Assembly (NCBI GenBank): GCA_016212735.1
Contig: JACRDZ010000070.1
Span: 1-8,857 of the forward strand
Direction of reading: 5' to 3'
Length of the DNA stretch: 8,857 bases
Source of the DNA: Candidatus Firestoneibacteriota bacterium
GTDB lineage: Bacteria > JACRDZ01
Each line of letters begins with the position of its first letter. Position 1 is the stretch's first letter. This document shows positions 1 to 6,733 of this stretch, piece after piece. Position numbers and translations under genes: made by a program. Under the pieces are notes generated by a model. It did not search any database and was not told the DNA's origin. It saw nothing but the letters and a program-made list of their open reading frames with translations.

Positions 1-37
1 ACTTTCAATTTCTTATACTTTTAAATAGAAACAATGA

Positions 38-99
38 AACCTCTTGAGAACACAGAGATATAAAAAATTATAAAAATAAACTCTGTGATCTCTGTGGTT
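38..99. repeat. Imperfect inverted repeat of CACAGAG type
   Basis: The arm at 46-57 (GAGAACACAGAG) pairs with 81-92 (CTCTGTGATCTC) with one mismatch. Short AACC (38-41) and GGTT (96-99) ends also pair, and the spacer of about 23 bases is nearly pure A/T. The right arm is itself a tandem of CTCTGTG, AT, CTCTGTG. From memory, intergenic repeats of this wording are common in many environmental bacterial genomes. No open frame crosses it and its function is unknown. It lies beyond the terminator of the secreted-protein gene, so it is probably not part of that gene. Confidence 0.5.
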
Positions 100-203
100 C
101 ATTTTTTTATCCTTTTTTTCATTTTACTTTTGACAGTACCTAACTGTTTAAAGACTTGTTTTATTGCAAGATTGTTATTAAACGAACAAAGAATAATTAA
201 CCC

Positions 204-229
204 CCAGGGAGAAAGGACCTTCTCCCTGG
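204..229 (-). terminator. Hairpin terminator of the secreted-protein gene
   Basis: A perfect 10-bp stem (CCAGGGAGAA at 204-213 with TTCTCCCTGG at 220-229) encloses a 6-base loop. It begins 17 bases past the stop codon of the minus-strand gene. Read leftward, the stem is followed by a moderately T-rich stretch rather than a clean U run. It is G+C-rich in an AT-rich region. Position and stem strength support intrinsic termination of the leftward transcript, although the tail is weak. Confidence 0.65.
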
Positions 230-246
230 AAGATTAACATTAGATA

Positions 247-1359
247 TTATGGTTCTGTATTACCGAGAACATTGAAGATAACTTTTTTCTTAACAACTGA
301 ACCATCACTTAAATCAACATTTACATTTAAGGTATATTGACCCGCTGCCGTCAAGTAATTACTCTTAAAGTTGGTGTATCTGACGGTCTGTCCAACTGAA
401 GGAAGAGTTCCATTAATTCTCTGAGTATTAAGATAGGGTGTAATATTTACACCATTTAATCTACCTCTTACCTTAACTACAGAAACTCCTGGGTTTTCTT
501 TTACAATTAAAGCAAGATTAAAATCCTGAGTAAGTAAAAAATCACCAGCTTTTGGAGAGACGGCAAGAGAATTAACAGCGCCGCCGCCTGCACACCATAC
601 TACAGCATTATACATAAGCTTTTGACCCCAAACATAATTTATTGCACGGTCACAATCACTTGTTATATAGTGAAAATTTAAGTAAGCTGATCTGCCTGTA
701 CCATAAGTCCAGCTTGTTACAGCAGGTGAATTCCAGGTATCATTCCATTTTACACTTACTAAAGAACCAGCCTTTGGTATCAATTCTCCTTCATATCCAA
801 CAGCATTCCCTGCAACAAATGATACACCATTCAATAATGGATCAGATGGGACAGTGACAGTTACGTTCAATGATGCAGTATAAAACTCTTCCCCGTAGCT
901 TGCTGATGTTACTGGCAACGAATTAAGATCTAATCCATAGTACAATGACCAATCTCTAAACCACGGAGTTGCTATAAGTCCGCCGCCATTGTTGACATAA
1001 TTGTTAAGGTCAGTAAAAACTGCAGTAGAATACATATATTGCGCATTGCCGTAAAGTATTACAACATCATATGTTTGTAAAGTAGCTAAACCAGGATATG
1101 AAGTAAACACATTACATAATACATCAGGCAGCCCGTCTAAATAGTTTGCCAGATCAGGAGTCCACCAATCTCCGCCCATGATTGCTACCTTTATTTCACT
1201 AGCATTCAAATCTATTTCGCTTTGCACAGCTGTAGCATTTGTTCCCACATTATTAATATTATTCCCTTCAGTACCTGGAGCACTAGCTGCATTTACCATC
1301 CCATTCGCTATTAAAAGCATACATAAAACCAGTAAAAAAGCCTGTAACTTTTTTAACAT
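247..1359 (-). CDS. Secreted protein with glutamine-amidotransferase-like fold
   Basis: A 370-residue exported protein of unknown function. The start is set at 1359 because GGAGG lies 5 bases upstream; a start at 1371 would overlap that site. Residues 1-24 form a classical signal peptide (LKK, then a hydrophobic core, ending VNA). The cysteine in the core lacks a lipobox, so a soluble periplasmic or secreted product is expected. Residues about 55-260 read as a class I amidotransferase/ThuA-like alpha/beta domain: a first strand KVAIMGG (57-63), YDVVILYGN (97-105), a GGGLIATPW turn (126-134) and YGTGRSAYLNFHY (219-231). The GGGL turn carries neither the nucleophile cysteine of true amidotransferases nor the His of ThuA proteins, so catalysis is doubtful. 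Residues about 265-370 are beta-rich and Ig-like. G+C is visibly higher (about 40%) than in the neighbours. A non-enzymatic binding role is a guess. Confidence 0.7.
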   Translation of the reverse strand: MLKKLQAFLLVLCMLLIANGMVNAASAPGTEGNNINNVGTNATAVQSEIDLNASEIKVAIMGGDWWTPDLANYLDGLPDVLCNVFTSYPGLATLQTYDVVILYGNAQYMYSTAVFTDLNNYVNNGGGLIATPWFRDWSLYYGLDLNSLPVTSASYGEEFYTASLNVTVTVPSDPLLNGVSFVAGNAVGYEGELIPKAGSLVSVKWNDTWNSPAVTSWTYGTGRSAYLNFHYITSDCDRAINYVWGQKLMYNAVVWCAGGGAVNSLAVSPKAGDFLLTQDFNLALIVKENPGVSVVKVRGRLNGVNITPYLNTQRINGTLPSVGQTVRYTNFKSNYLTAAGQYTLNVNVDLSDGSVVKKKVIFNVLGNTEP

Positions 1360-1364
1360 TTTTA

Positions 1365-1369
1365 CCTCC
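1365..1369 (-). promoter_or_regulatory. Shine-Dalgarno GGAGG that fixes the start at 1359
   Basis: Read on the minus strand, GGAGG is followed by TAAAA and then ATG at 1359. This 5-base spacing supports the MLKKLQ start, which also gives a clean signal peptide. The in-frame ATG at 1371 lies immediately upstream and overlaps this site. Confidence 0.8.
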
Positions 1370-1443
1370 ATTTTAATAAGTTTTATTTGGTTTAAAATCC
1401 ATTTATTAACCTTTTCTATACTATTTCCTCACCTCCTTTTTTC

Positions 1444-1648
1444 GTAACTATTCAGCATATTTATTTCGCGGTGTAGGAGAGTCTGTCATTCCCGCAGTGT
1501 TTAAGCGGGAATCCAGATTTTATATTTAAACTGAAAAATGGATTCGTCCTTGACATCTTTAATCGGGGATTAAACATGTCGACAAGCCAAAGGTGCACGC
1601 TAATACAGTATTTTATGCGTTATCCATTAAATTGTGCTGAATATTTAC
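1444..1648. mobile_element. 205-bp MITE-like element, probably IS66-type
   Basis: The ends are 14-bp inverted repeats: GTAACTATTCAGCA at 1444-1457 and TGCTGAATATTTAC at 1635-1648, with one mismatch. Directly flanking them is the 8-bp duplication CTTTTTTC (1436-1443 and 1649-1656). Terminal GTAA and 8-bp target duplications are known traits of the IS66 family. The interior has no transposase frame, so it would depend on an enzyme supplied elsewhere. It contains three small hairpins, is locally richer in G+C, and splits a leftward promoter from the gene it faces. The duplication is low-complexity, which tempers certainty. Confidence 0.65.
1488..1545. repeat. REP-like hairpin pair inside the MITE-like element
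   Basis: ATTCCCGC at 1488-1495 pairs perfectly with GCGGGAAT at 1505-1512 over a 9-base loop. The next bases GAATCCA (1509-1515) pair with TGGATTC (1539-1545). The ATTCCC...GGGAAT core is the wording of the Neisseria dRS3 and related REP-like repeats. A further 7-bp hairpin, TTTAATC and GATTAAA around GGG, follows at 1558-1574. The second half of the usual symmetrical element is degraded here. Confidence 0.55.
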
Positions 1649-1665
1649 CTTTTTTCATTCTATAA

Positions 1666-1699
1666 ATTATATCAAATAAAAGGTTACATATTGGTTACA
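1666..1699 (-). promoter_or_regulatory. Leftward promoter with SARP-style direct-repeat operator
   Basis: On the minus strand an extended -10 box, TGATATAAT, spans 1674-1666. Ten bases upstream are two perfect copies of TGTAACC (1688-1682 and 1699-1693) separated by AATA, an 11-bp period. The hexamer expected at -35 (CCAATA) does not match consensus, so the promoter should need an activator. Heptameric repeats at 11-bp spacing just upstream of -10 are the known operator layout of SARP regulators. The adjacent gene encodes a protein with that type of DNA-binding domain. The target would be the secreted-protein gene to the left. Binding by this regulator is inference. Confidence 0.55.
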
Positions 1700-1723
1700 G
1701 ATAAAAATAAATATTAAAATTAT

Positions 1724-4700
1724 TCATTTTATTAGACTTTGATATATAGATTCAGTATCTTTTGATGGACTTGTTCCATGAGTTGAAGTAAGAATATTTT
1801 TAAGCTGCTGATATAATGCAATAGCAGATGTATTCTGCCCAATTTTTTTATAGCAAATCATAAGGTGCTGATAAAATTCTTCTTGAATATTAGTAATTTC
1901 AATACCATTTTGAAAACATTCTTTTGCTTTTTGCCAATTTTTATTTTCTATATGGTAATTACCTATTTTAAGAACCAGATTAGAAAATTTATTTATTAGT
2001 TGTTCCCTTTTAGGTATAACCCATGAAATGTCCATATCTCCTGGCAGAAAATGTCCCCTGTATAGCAAAACTGCTTTTTCCGCTTGTTCGATAATTTGTT
2101 CTTTATCTTTTGTCTTGTATTCCATATTTTCTATATTTTCCACAATTTGTTCAAATGCCCAAGCATCAACCCATGAGTAACGAGAATCGATAAATAAAAC
2201 ACCATCCTGAAACTGAATGACATTATCATTTTTAATTAATTTTCGCAGACGATGAAGAGTTGTCTTAAATGATATTTGAGCTATGTCCCCATCAGATTCT
2301 GGCCAGAGAAAATCAATTATCCGATCTTTAGAATTTTCTTTACCCAGAATTATTGAGGCTTTAAGAAGCTCCAGAGGTTTTTTTTGAACTTTCCCTGAGA
2401 AAGAAACAGGTTTGTTATCTATAACAAGTTGAAATCCGCCAAGTGTATATATCTTCAGTTCCCATGGCCAATTATAAATTTCAATAGGCGGTGTATCTGG
2501 AATAAGATTACGTTTTTTTACAAGTTTTTGCACATATTCAATTTCTATCCCACGTTCAAGAGCTTTTAAACAAATCTCGAGTATCATATCCGGACAAAAA
2601 CCTAAAAAATTATAGAACTCTTTTTCCCTGCCAAGCAGCATAGCTTTCTCTAAGAATTCAAATCCTTTCATTTCTGTATCTTTTTTAAATATTAAATACG
2701 CTTCTAATAAAAGACACATATATTCAATTAATTTACTTTTAATTTTCATATTAATCTCTTCGCATTTATATAAATGATGTAATGCTTCTTTATTTTTACC
2801 CATCTTGCAATATATTTGTGCCATGTTAAAATGGCTGATTGCTTCAGAAAAAAGGAATCCAGATTGATTAGCCATTTTAAGTGCAATTTCTTGATTAAAT
2901 AAAGCACGAGATATATTCCCCTGAATAAGTGAATACCATGCAATTACAAAATAATGAATAGCTTTCTCAAAAGCTCCAACCTTATCAACAAGCAATTCCA
3001 TTTGTTTTAAAATTTCATCTACTTTTTGAAAATCTCTGCAGGATATTGCAGAAAACGCTCCATAGCAAAGGAACTGGTGGTCCAATAAATTAATACCTGT
3101 ATTTTGAGAAATTTTTAATGCTTCAGAAACTATTGATAAGCAATTATTAAGAGAACCAATTAAAGAAAAATATAAAGCTTCATTTAATTTTAACCTGATT
3201 AATGCAAATGGCGGAAGATTATCAGTTTGTTTTAATTTATTTGATATTATTTCAAATTGAAAGAAGTCCCCTATAATTAAGAAATAAATAGAAACAAAAA
3301 TAGCAGTTAATACTTGAAAATCTATATTTATTTTTTTTTCTGAAAGTAAAAGAGCGCGTTTCATCCATTTTCCCAGATCAGGATGTTCAGGCTGCCTGTA
3401 AAATAAACAAACAAACATGCATGTCGATACATGTGAGTCTATTTCAAGTGATGGAAGAGCTTTATTTATATGCAAAAATTCTTTTATGGAATTTATGCAA
3501 TCATCTAATAAATGCATATCACCTAATCTGAAAGTAATTGTATCAACTATACTGCCCCATGATAAAAATAGACCAGTTTTATCACTTTGACTTTTAAATT
3601 TATTAAATGCATTTTCTAAAAGAATTATACTTTTATCTGGATTAAATACCTGCTGACATATCCCTGCCCAATAGAGAAGCCATGCGTTATTTTCAAATAT
3701 TTCTTCCGGTATTTTACTAATCCAATTTTCAACAGTCTTTGATCTTCCCTGTGAAATAAAAGTCATTGCATGTTTAATAATCAACTGAATCAATCCATCC
3801 CACTCATGTATATCTTCAAAAAGCATTGCTGCATATTCAAACTGTCCATTTTCCTCAAGAAACAATGCAGAGGTCTTTTTAAATTTAAGAATATCTTTTT
3901 CTGAATAAAAGTCATTAGCTTTTATTAAAAGAAATTCTCTAAATAACGTATGATACCAATAAATTGGTTCTTGTTGAATTTGTTTGACTATAAAATATTG
4001 ATTATTATATAAAAATGATAGTATTTTTTCTGTATTTTTATTATTTGTTATTTTTTCTGCTACCTGTGCACTGAATTTTGGCAGAAAAGAAGTTTTAAGA
4101 AGAAAATTTTGTATATCTTTATCTGATTTTTCAAAAACCTCATTTATAAAATAATTAAAAATTTCCTGATGCTTTAATTTATCCAATACATTGTAATCAA
4201 TATTTTTTCTTTTTGCATTTTCGAGTAAAAGGACAAGTCCAGCAATCCATCCATCTGTTTTAGAATACAATTGTTTGATTGTTTCAGGTGTAATATTTTT
4301 TATACTACAGGAAGAAATAATCTCTTTAAATTCATTGATGCTGAATTTTAACTCATCCCATCCAATATAATGTATTTTTTCATTAGCTTGCAAGCGGGCA
4401 AACACTGGAGGAGACTCAAGTCTGCTTATAAAAATAACACTAATATTTTGAGATAAAATAGATAATCCAGTATTTATTATTTTATGAAATTCAGATTCTA
4501 TTGCTATATTTTGATAGTTATCAAAAACTAATATAAATTTTTCTTTGTTTTTTGAAATAATACGTTTGTAAAATTCTTCAAAATAGCATCTTGTAAATGT
4601 TGGTATATTTAATAAATATTCTGGAGTTAAAAGCGGTAAAGGTTTTTGTTTTGGTGAGATATTTTTTATAGCTTCAGTCATGTAATAGAAAAAATTAGCA

Positions 4701-4936
4701 ATTTGTTCATCGCTTTCATCAATATGATACCATAAACATGGTATTTTTAAAGAGCAAATATAGCTTGCAGCAAGTGATGTCTTTCCTGAACCTGCTGGAC
4801 CGTATATCCATGTGATTGGGCGGTTATTGGAAGAAACCAATTCAAATAATCTCTTGCGAAGAAATATAGTTTTAGAAATATTTGGTATGCTAATTTTTGC
4901 TGATGTATTTGTTTTAAGATTAATAATTTTATTCAT
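1724..4936 (-). CDS. MalT-like STAND ATPase regulator with SARP/BTAD C-terminus
   Basis: A 1070-residue cytoplasmic transcriptional regulator. Residues about 20-340 match the MalT-type STAND ATPase: Walker A GPAGSGKTS (46-54), Walker B KFILVFDN (133-140), the sensor segment VIFISRLESPP...ARL (167-181) and the DGWIAGL motif. A helix-rich middle (about 350-815) looks like TPR repeats that sense a ligand or partner. From about 825, a SARP winged helix begins (LKIYTLGGFQL, then LLK...LWPE and LHRLRKLI), followed by a BTAD helical domain to the end. The LuxR-type helix-turn-helix of classical MalT is absent, so this is a MalT/AfsR hybrid. Walker B has DN where MalT has DD. Translation starts at ATG 4936 after a weak A/G-rich ribosome site. 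It is transcribed divergently from the export operon, which makes that operon and the gene to the left candidate targets. The inducer is unknown. Confidence 0.85.
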   Translation of the reverse strand: MNKIINLKTNTSAKISIPNISKTIFLRKRLFELVSSNNRPITWIYGPAGSGKTSLAASYICSLKIPCLWYHIDESDEQIANFFYYMTEAIKNISPKQKPLPLLTPEYLLNIPTFTRCYFEEFYKRIISKNKEKFILVFDNYQNIAIESEFHKIINTGLSILSQNISVIFISRLESPPVFARLQANEKIHYIGWDELKFSINEFKEIISSCSIKNITPETIKQLYSKTDGWIAGLVLLLENAKRKNIDYNVLDKLKHQEIFNYFINEVFEKSDKDIQNFLLKTSFLPKFSAQVAEKITNNKNTEKILSFLYNNQYFIVKQIQQEPIYWYHTLFREFLLIKANDFYSEKDILKFKKTSALFLEENGQFEYAAMLFEDIHEWDGLIQLIIKHAMTFISQGRSKTVENWISKIPEEIFENNAWLLYWAGICQQVFNPDKSIILLENAFNKFKSQSDKTGLFLSWGSIVDTITFRLGDMHLLDDCINSIKEFLHINKALPSLEIDSHVSTCMFVCLFYRQPEHPDLGKWMKRALLLSEKKINIDFQVLTAIFVSIYFLIIGDFFQFEIISNKLKQTDNLPPFALIRLKLNEALYFSLIGSLNNCLSIVSEALKISQNTGINLLDHQFLCYGAFSAISCRDFQKVDEILKQMELLVDKVGAFEKAIHYFVIAWYSLIQGNISRALFNQEIALKMANQSGFLFSEAISHFNMAQIYCKMGKNKEALHHLYKCEEINMKIKSKLIEYMCLLLEAYLIFKKDTEMKGFEFLEKAMLLGREKEFYNFLGFCPDMILEICLKALERGIEIEYVQKLVKKRNLIPDTPPIEIYNWPWELKIYTLGGFQLVIDNKPVSFSGKVQKKPLELLKASIILGKENSKDRIIDFLWPESDGDIAQISFKTTLHRLRKLIKNDNVIQFQDGVLFIDSRYSWVDAWAFEQIVENIENMEYKTKDKEQIIEQAEKAVLLYRGHFLPGDMDISWVIPKREQLINKFSNLVLKIGNYHIENKNWQKAKECFQNGIEITNIQEEFYQHLMICYKKIGQNTSAIALYQQLKNILTSTHGTSPSKDTESIYQSLIK

Positions 4937-5203
4937 TTCTTTCTCTTTTACCTTACAATTGCGTTATAACTCTATGATAGATAGGATTCATTATAATATA
5001 TATTATTAAAATTAGCATTATAATTATTATTAATGCTTTATTTTTAATTATAAAATCTCCTATTAATGAGTCAAAGAAATAGGAAATATATATTCAAATA
5101 GAAAACATGGCTGGAGAAGGTTTGAGAGTTATTGGAGTGTCAAAAGCTTGAAAATTATTTAATTTTATGGCTCTTTTTCACCGGGAATTTCTGGAATTTT
5201 AAC

Positions 5204-5234
5204 TTGACATTGGACATTTAATTGTATATATAAT
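5204..5234 (+). promoter_or_regulatory. Sigma-70 promoter of the export operon
   Basis: A perfect -35 box TTGACA (5204-5209) is followed after 17 bases by TATATA (5227-5232), or after 19 bases by TATAAT (5229-5234). The start of the first operon gene lies about 35 bases downstream. The two GGAATTT repeats end 4 bases before the -35 box, where an activator could contact polymerase. Confidence 0.65.
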
Positions 5235-5253
5235 ATATTTTACTGTGTTTATA

Positions 5254-5260
5254 AAGGCGG
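5254..5260 (+). promoter_or_regulatory. Shine-Dalgarno of the export protein gene
   Basis: AAGGCGG lies 7 bases before ATG 5268. This favours that start over the in-frame ATG at 5298, which has only a weak site. The choice adds ten residues in front of the signal peptide. Confidence 0.65.
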
Positions 5261-5267
5261 TAGCTTA

Positions 5268-6563
5268 ATGTTTTATTTTAAAAATGGAAATACAAAAATG
5301 GAAAAAAATAGAAATTATTTTGGTAAAAAGAAACTAATTTATATCTTTTTGATATGTAATATTTTATTGTTTTTAATAAACGCAAATGCAAAAGCTGAAA
5401 ATTATACATTAGGTATTGGAGATATTCTTGACATATATGTATGGAAGGAACCTGATTTAACTCGAACTATTACTATAAGACCGGATGGATATATATCTTT
5501 TCCATTAATTGGTGACATAAAAGCAGAAGGAATAACCCCGTCATCTTTATCAGAAATCCTGAAGAAAAATTTATCTGCACAAATAAAAGATCCTCAGTTA
5601 ACAGTAATTGTTAAAGAATCAAAAAGCCAGAAGATTTATATTTTCGGAGAAGTACAGAGACCTGGAGAATATTTTATAGAAAACAAAATCGGTTTGATAG
5701 CATCTATAACTAAAGCAGGAGGATATAAAGAAAATATAGCAGATTTAAGTTCAATTTTTGTTATTAGAGAAGATAAACTAAATAAAAATAAAATAAGAAA
5801 AGAAGTAAATCTGAAAAAATTTCTTTTAGATGGAGATTTAAGTCAGGATATTGATATTGAAACAGGAGATGTTATTTACGTCCCAAAAGTGTTTAAAAAA
5901 GTTTATGTTTTAGGAGAAGTTCGGAATCCTGGAGTTTTTAATTTAGAAGATGATGACGGAGTTATTGAGGCTATTACCAATGCTGGCGGTTATAATATAG
6001 AAAAAGCAAATATGAAAAAAATCGTGATAGTTAGAAAAGGCGCTTTAGATAAAGAAATTTCAAAACTGGATTTAGAAAAATTTATTGAACTTGGAGATCC
6101 ATATCAGAATGTAGAAATAAAAAATGGAGATATTATTTATGTTTCCAGCAAAAGTCTTATTTTTGATAAAGTATATGTGATGGGAGAAGTAAATAAACCT
6201 GGTGTATATACTTTAGAAAAAGAGATGTCAGCTATGGAAGCAATAACTATTGCTGGCGGATATAATAAATCAGCACTTCTAAAAAGTGTTATGGTTATAA
6301 GAAAAACAAATGAACCAAAAGAGGAAGATAAACCTGTGGTAAACAGATTAGATTTATCTGAAATTATTAAGAATGGAGATACAAAATCAGACATGAAACT
6401 GGCAGCAGGAGATGTTGTTTATGTTCCTGAAAGATTTATTGCCAAGGTTGGAGATTTTGTAGACTTCTTCTTTAAAAATATTAATCCTGTTCTTGATACA
6501 TATATTAAAGCTTATGAAGCCAGTCGTATTCAGGATAGATATAATTATTATAAAAAGCAATAG
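5268..6563 (+). CDS. Wza-family polysaccharide export protein, three SLBB domains
   Basis: An outer-membrane polysaccharide export (OPX) protein of 431 residues, expected to form the exit channel for a capsule or exopolysaccharide. A signal peptide ends near residue 43 (NAKA, then EN). There is no lipobox cysteine, unlike E. coli Wza, which is a lipoprotein. The Poly_export domain covers about 46-120 (YTLGIGDILDIYVW, RPDGYISFPLIGDI). Three SLBB repeats follow, each opening with a K-(I/V)-Y-hydrophobic-x-GEV-x-x-PG signature and reaching AGGY: about 122-170, 208-258 and 301-350. Many family members have two. The C-terminal segment 391-418 (VGDFVDFFFKNINPVLDTYI) could be the membrane-spanning amphipathic helix, as in Wza. 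It is the first gene of the operon behind a good promoter. Its stop codon is 5 bases from the palindromic element downstream. Confidence 0.9.
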   Translation: MFYFKNGNTKMEKNRNYFGKKKLIYIFLICNILLFLINANAKAENYTLGIGDILDIYVWKEPDLTRTITIRPDGYISFPLIGDIKAEGITPSSLSEILKKNLSAQIKDPQLTVIVKESKSQKIYIFGEVQRPGEYFIENKIGLIASITKAGGYKENIADLSSIFVIREDKLNKNKIRKEVNLKKFLLDGDLSQDIDIETGDVIYVPKVFKKVYVLGEVRNPGVFNLEDDDGVIEAITNAGGYNIEKANMKKIVIVRKGALDKEISKLDLEKFIELGDPYQNVEIKNGDIIYVSSKSLIFDKVYVMGEVNKPGVYTLEKEMSAMEAITIAGGYNKSALLKSVMVIRKTNEPKEEDKPVVNRLDLSEIIKNGDTKSDMKLAAGDVVYVPERFIAKVGDFVDFFFKNINPVLDTYIKAYEASRIQDRYNYYKKQ

Positions 6564-6568
6564 AGATA

Positions 6569-6733
6569 TATACTCAGCGAGGTCATAAATTTGCATTTTT
6601 TCGCTGGTCTTTGACATCGATAGCTGTGTTGCTCAGGTTCGAAATAGTACTAGACTATTTCTCACCTTCGCGCCTTGCTCTCAATGCCAAATCCTCACCC
6701 AAAAAATGAAAATTTATGACCTCGCTGAGTATA
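6569..6733. mobile_element. 165-bp near-palindromic MITE-like element
   Basis: The outer 33 bases (6569-6601) are the reverse complement of 6701-6733 with a single mismatch at 6593/6709. The symmetry axis is at 6651, where GAAATAGT (6641-6648) and ACTATTTC (6654-6661) form a perfect 8-bp stem around ACTAG. The two halves between stem and ends have equal length, so the whole element is one decayed palindrome. Removing a TA at each edge leaves termini TACTC...GAGTA, which fits a TA target duplication of the IS630/Tc1 type; this is inference. It encodes nothing. In the operon mRNA it would fold into a long stem between the export and chain-length genes. Confidence 0.7.

Larger units (their letters stand above)
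1372..1723. other. Intergenic region with leader, MITE and leftward promoter
   Basis: This 352-base gap holds no convincing gene. From right to left it contains an operator-like promoter (1666-1699), a 205-bp inverted-repeat element (1444-1648), and about 70 bases of leader before the secreted-protein gene. The leader includes a perfect minus-strand Shine-Dalgarno-like AAGGAGGTGA at 1429-1438 with no start codon at a usable distance. A nine-codon frame at 1373-1402 is too short to trust. No clear hairpin terminator follows the regulator's stop codon at 1724, so leftward read-through into the secreted-protein gene is possible. Confidence 0.6.
4937..5267. other. Divergent intergenic region, regulator and export operon
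   Basis: No gene is supported in this 331-base, very AT-rich gap. It holds several small dyads: AGCATTA/TAATGCT (5014-5020 with 5031-5037), TCCTATT/AATAGGA (5058-5064 with 5078-5084) and AAAATTA/TAATTTT (5151-5157 with 5160-5166). A heptamer GGAATTT is repeated at 5184-5190 and 5193-5199. The promoter of the export operon sits at 5204-5234. For the regulator, a minus-strand TATAAT at 4995-4990 is a possible -10 box without a convincing -35. In such AT-rich DNA most of the small dyads could be chance. Confidence 0.5.

Noticed and set aside
38..99. CTCTGTG repeats as a CRISPR remnant
   Set aside because: Only two short copies are present, in inverted and tandem arrangement, with no regular spacers and no cas genes.
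130..160. TTGACA at 134 as a rightward promoter
   Set aside because: There is no -10 box at 16-18 bp, and nothing coding lies to the right on that strand before the converging minus-strand gene.
642..857. Plus-strand open frame opposite the secreted-protein gene
   Set aside because: It is antisense to a well-supported gene, has no ribosome site and has an unnatural composition rich in His, Gln and Leu.
1373..1402. Nine-codon minus-strand leader peptide upstream of the secreted-protein gene
   Set aside because: It is too short, with no attenuator hairpin and no run of regulatory codons.
1178..1447. Plus-strand open frame across the signal-peptide region
   Set aside because: It is hydrophobic only because it mirrors the signal peptide on the other strand, and it has no start signal.
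5110..5150. Sigma-54 promoter upstream of the export operon
   Set aside because: TGGC is present at 5108-5111, but there is no GC/TTGCA partner at the required spacing.
6137..6617. Minus-strand open frames opposite the end of the export gene
   Set aside because: They are shadows of a strongly supported gene; one also runs into the palindromic element.
6641..6661. Central hairpin as an intrinsic terminator between the operon genes
   Set aside because: The 8-bp stem is AT-rich and is followed by CTCACC rather than a U run. It is better explained as the axis of the larger palindrome.
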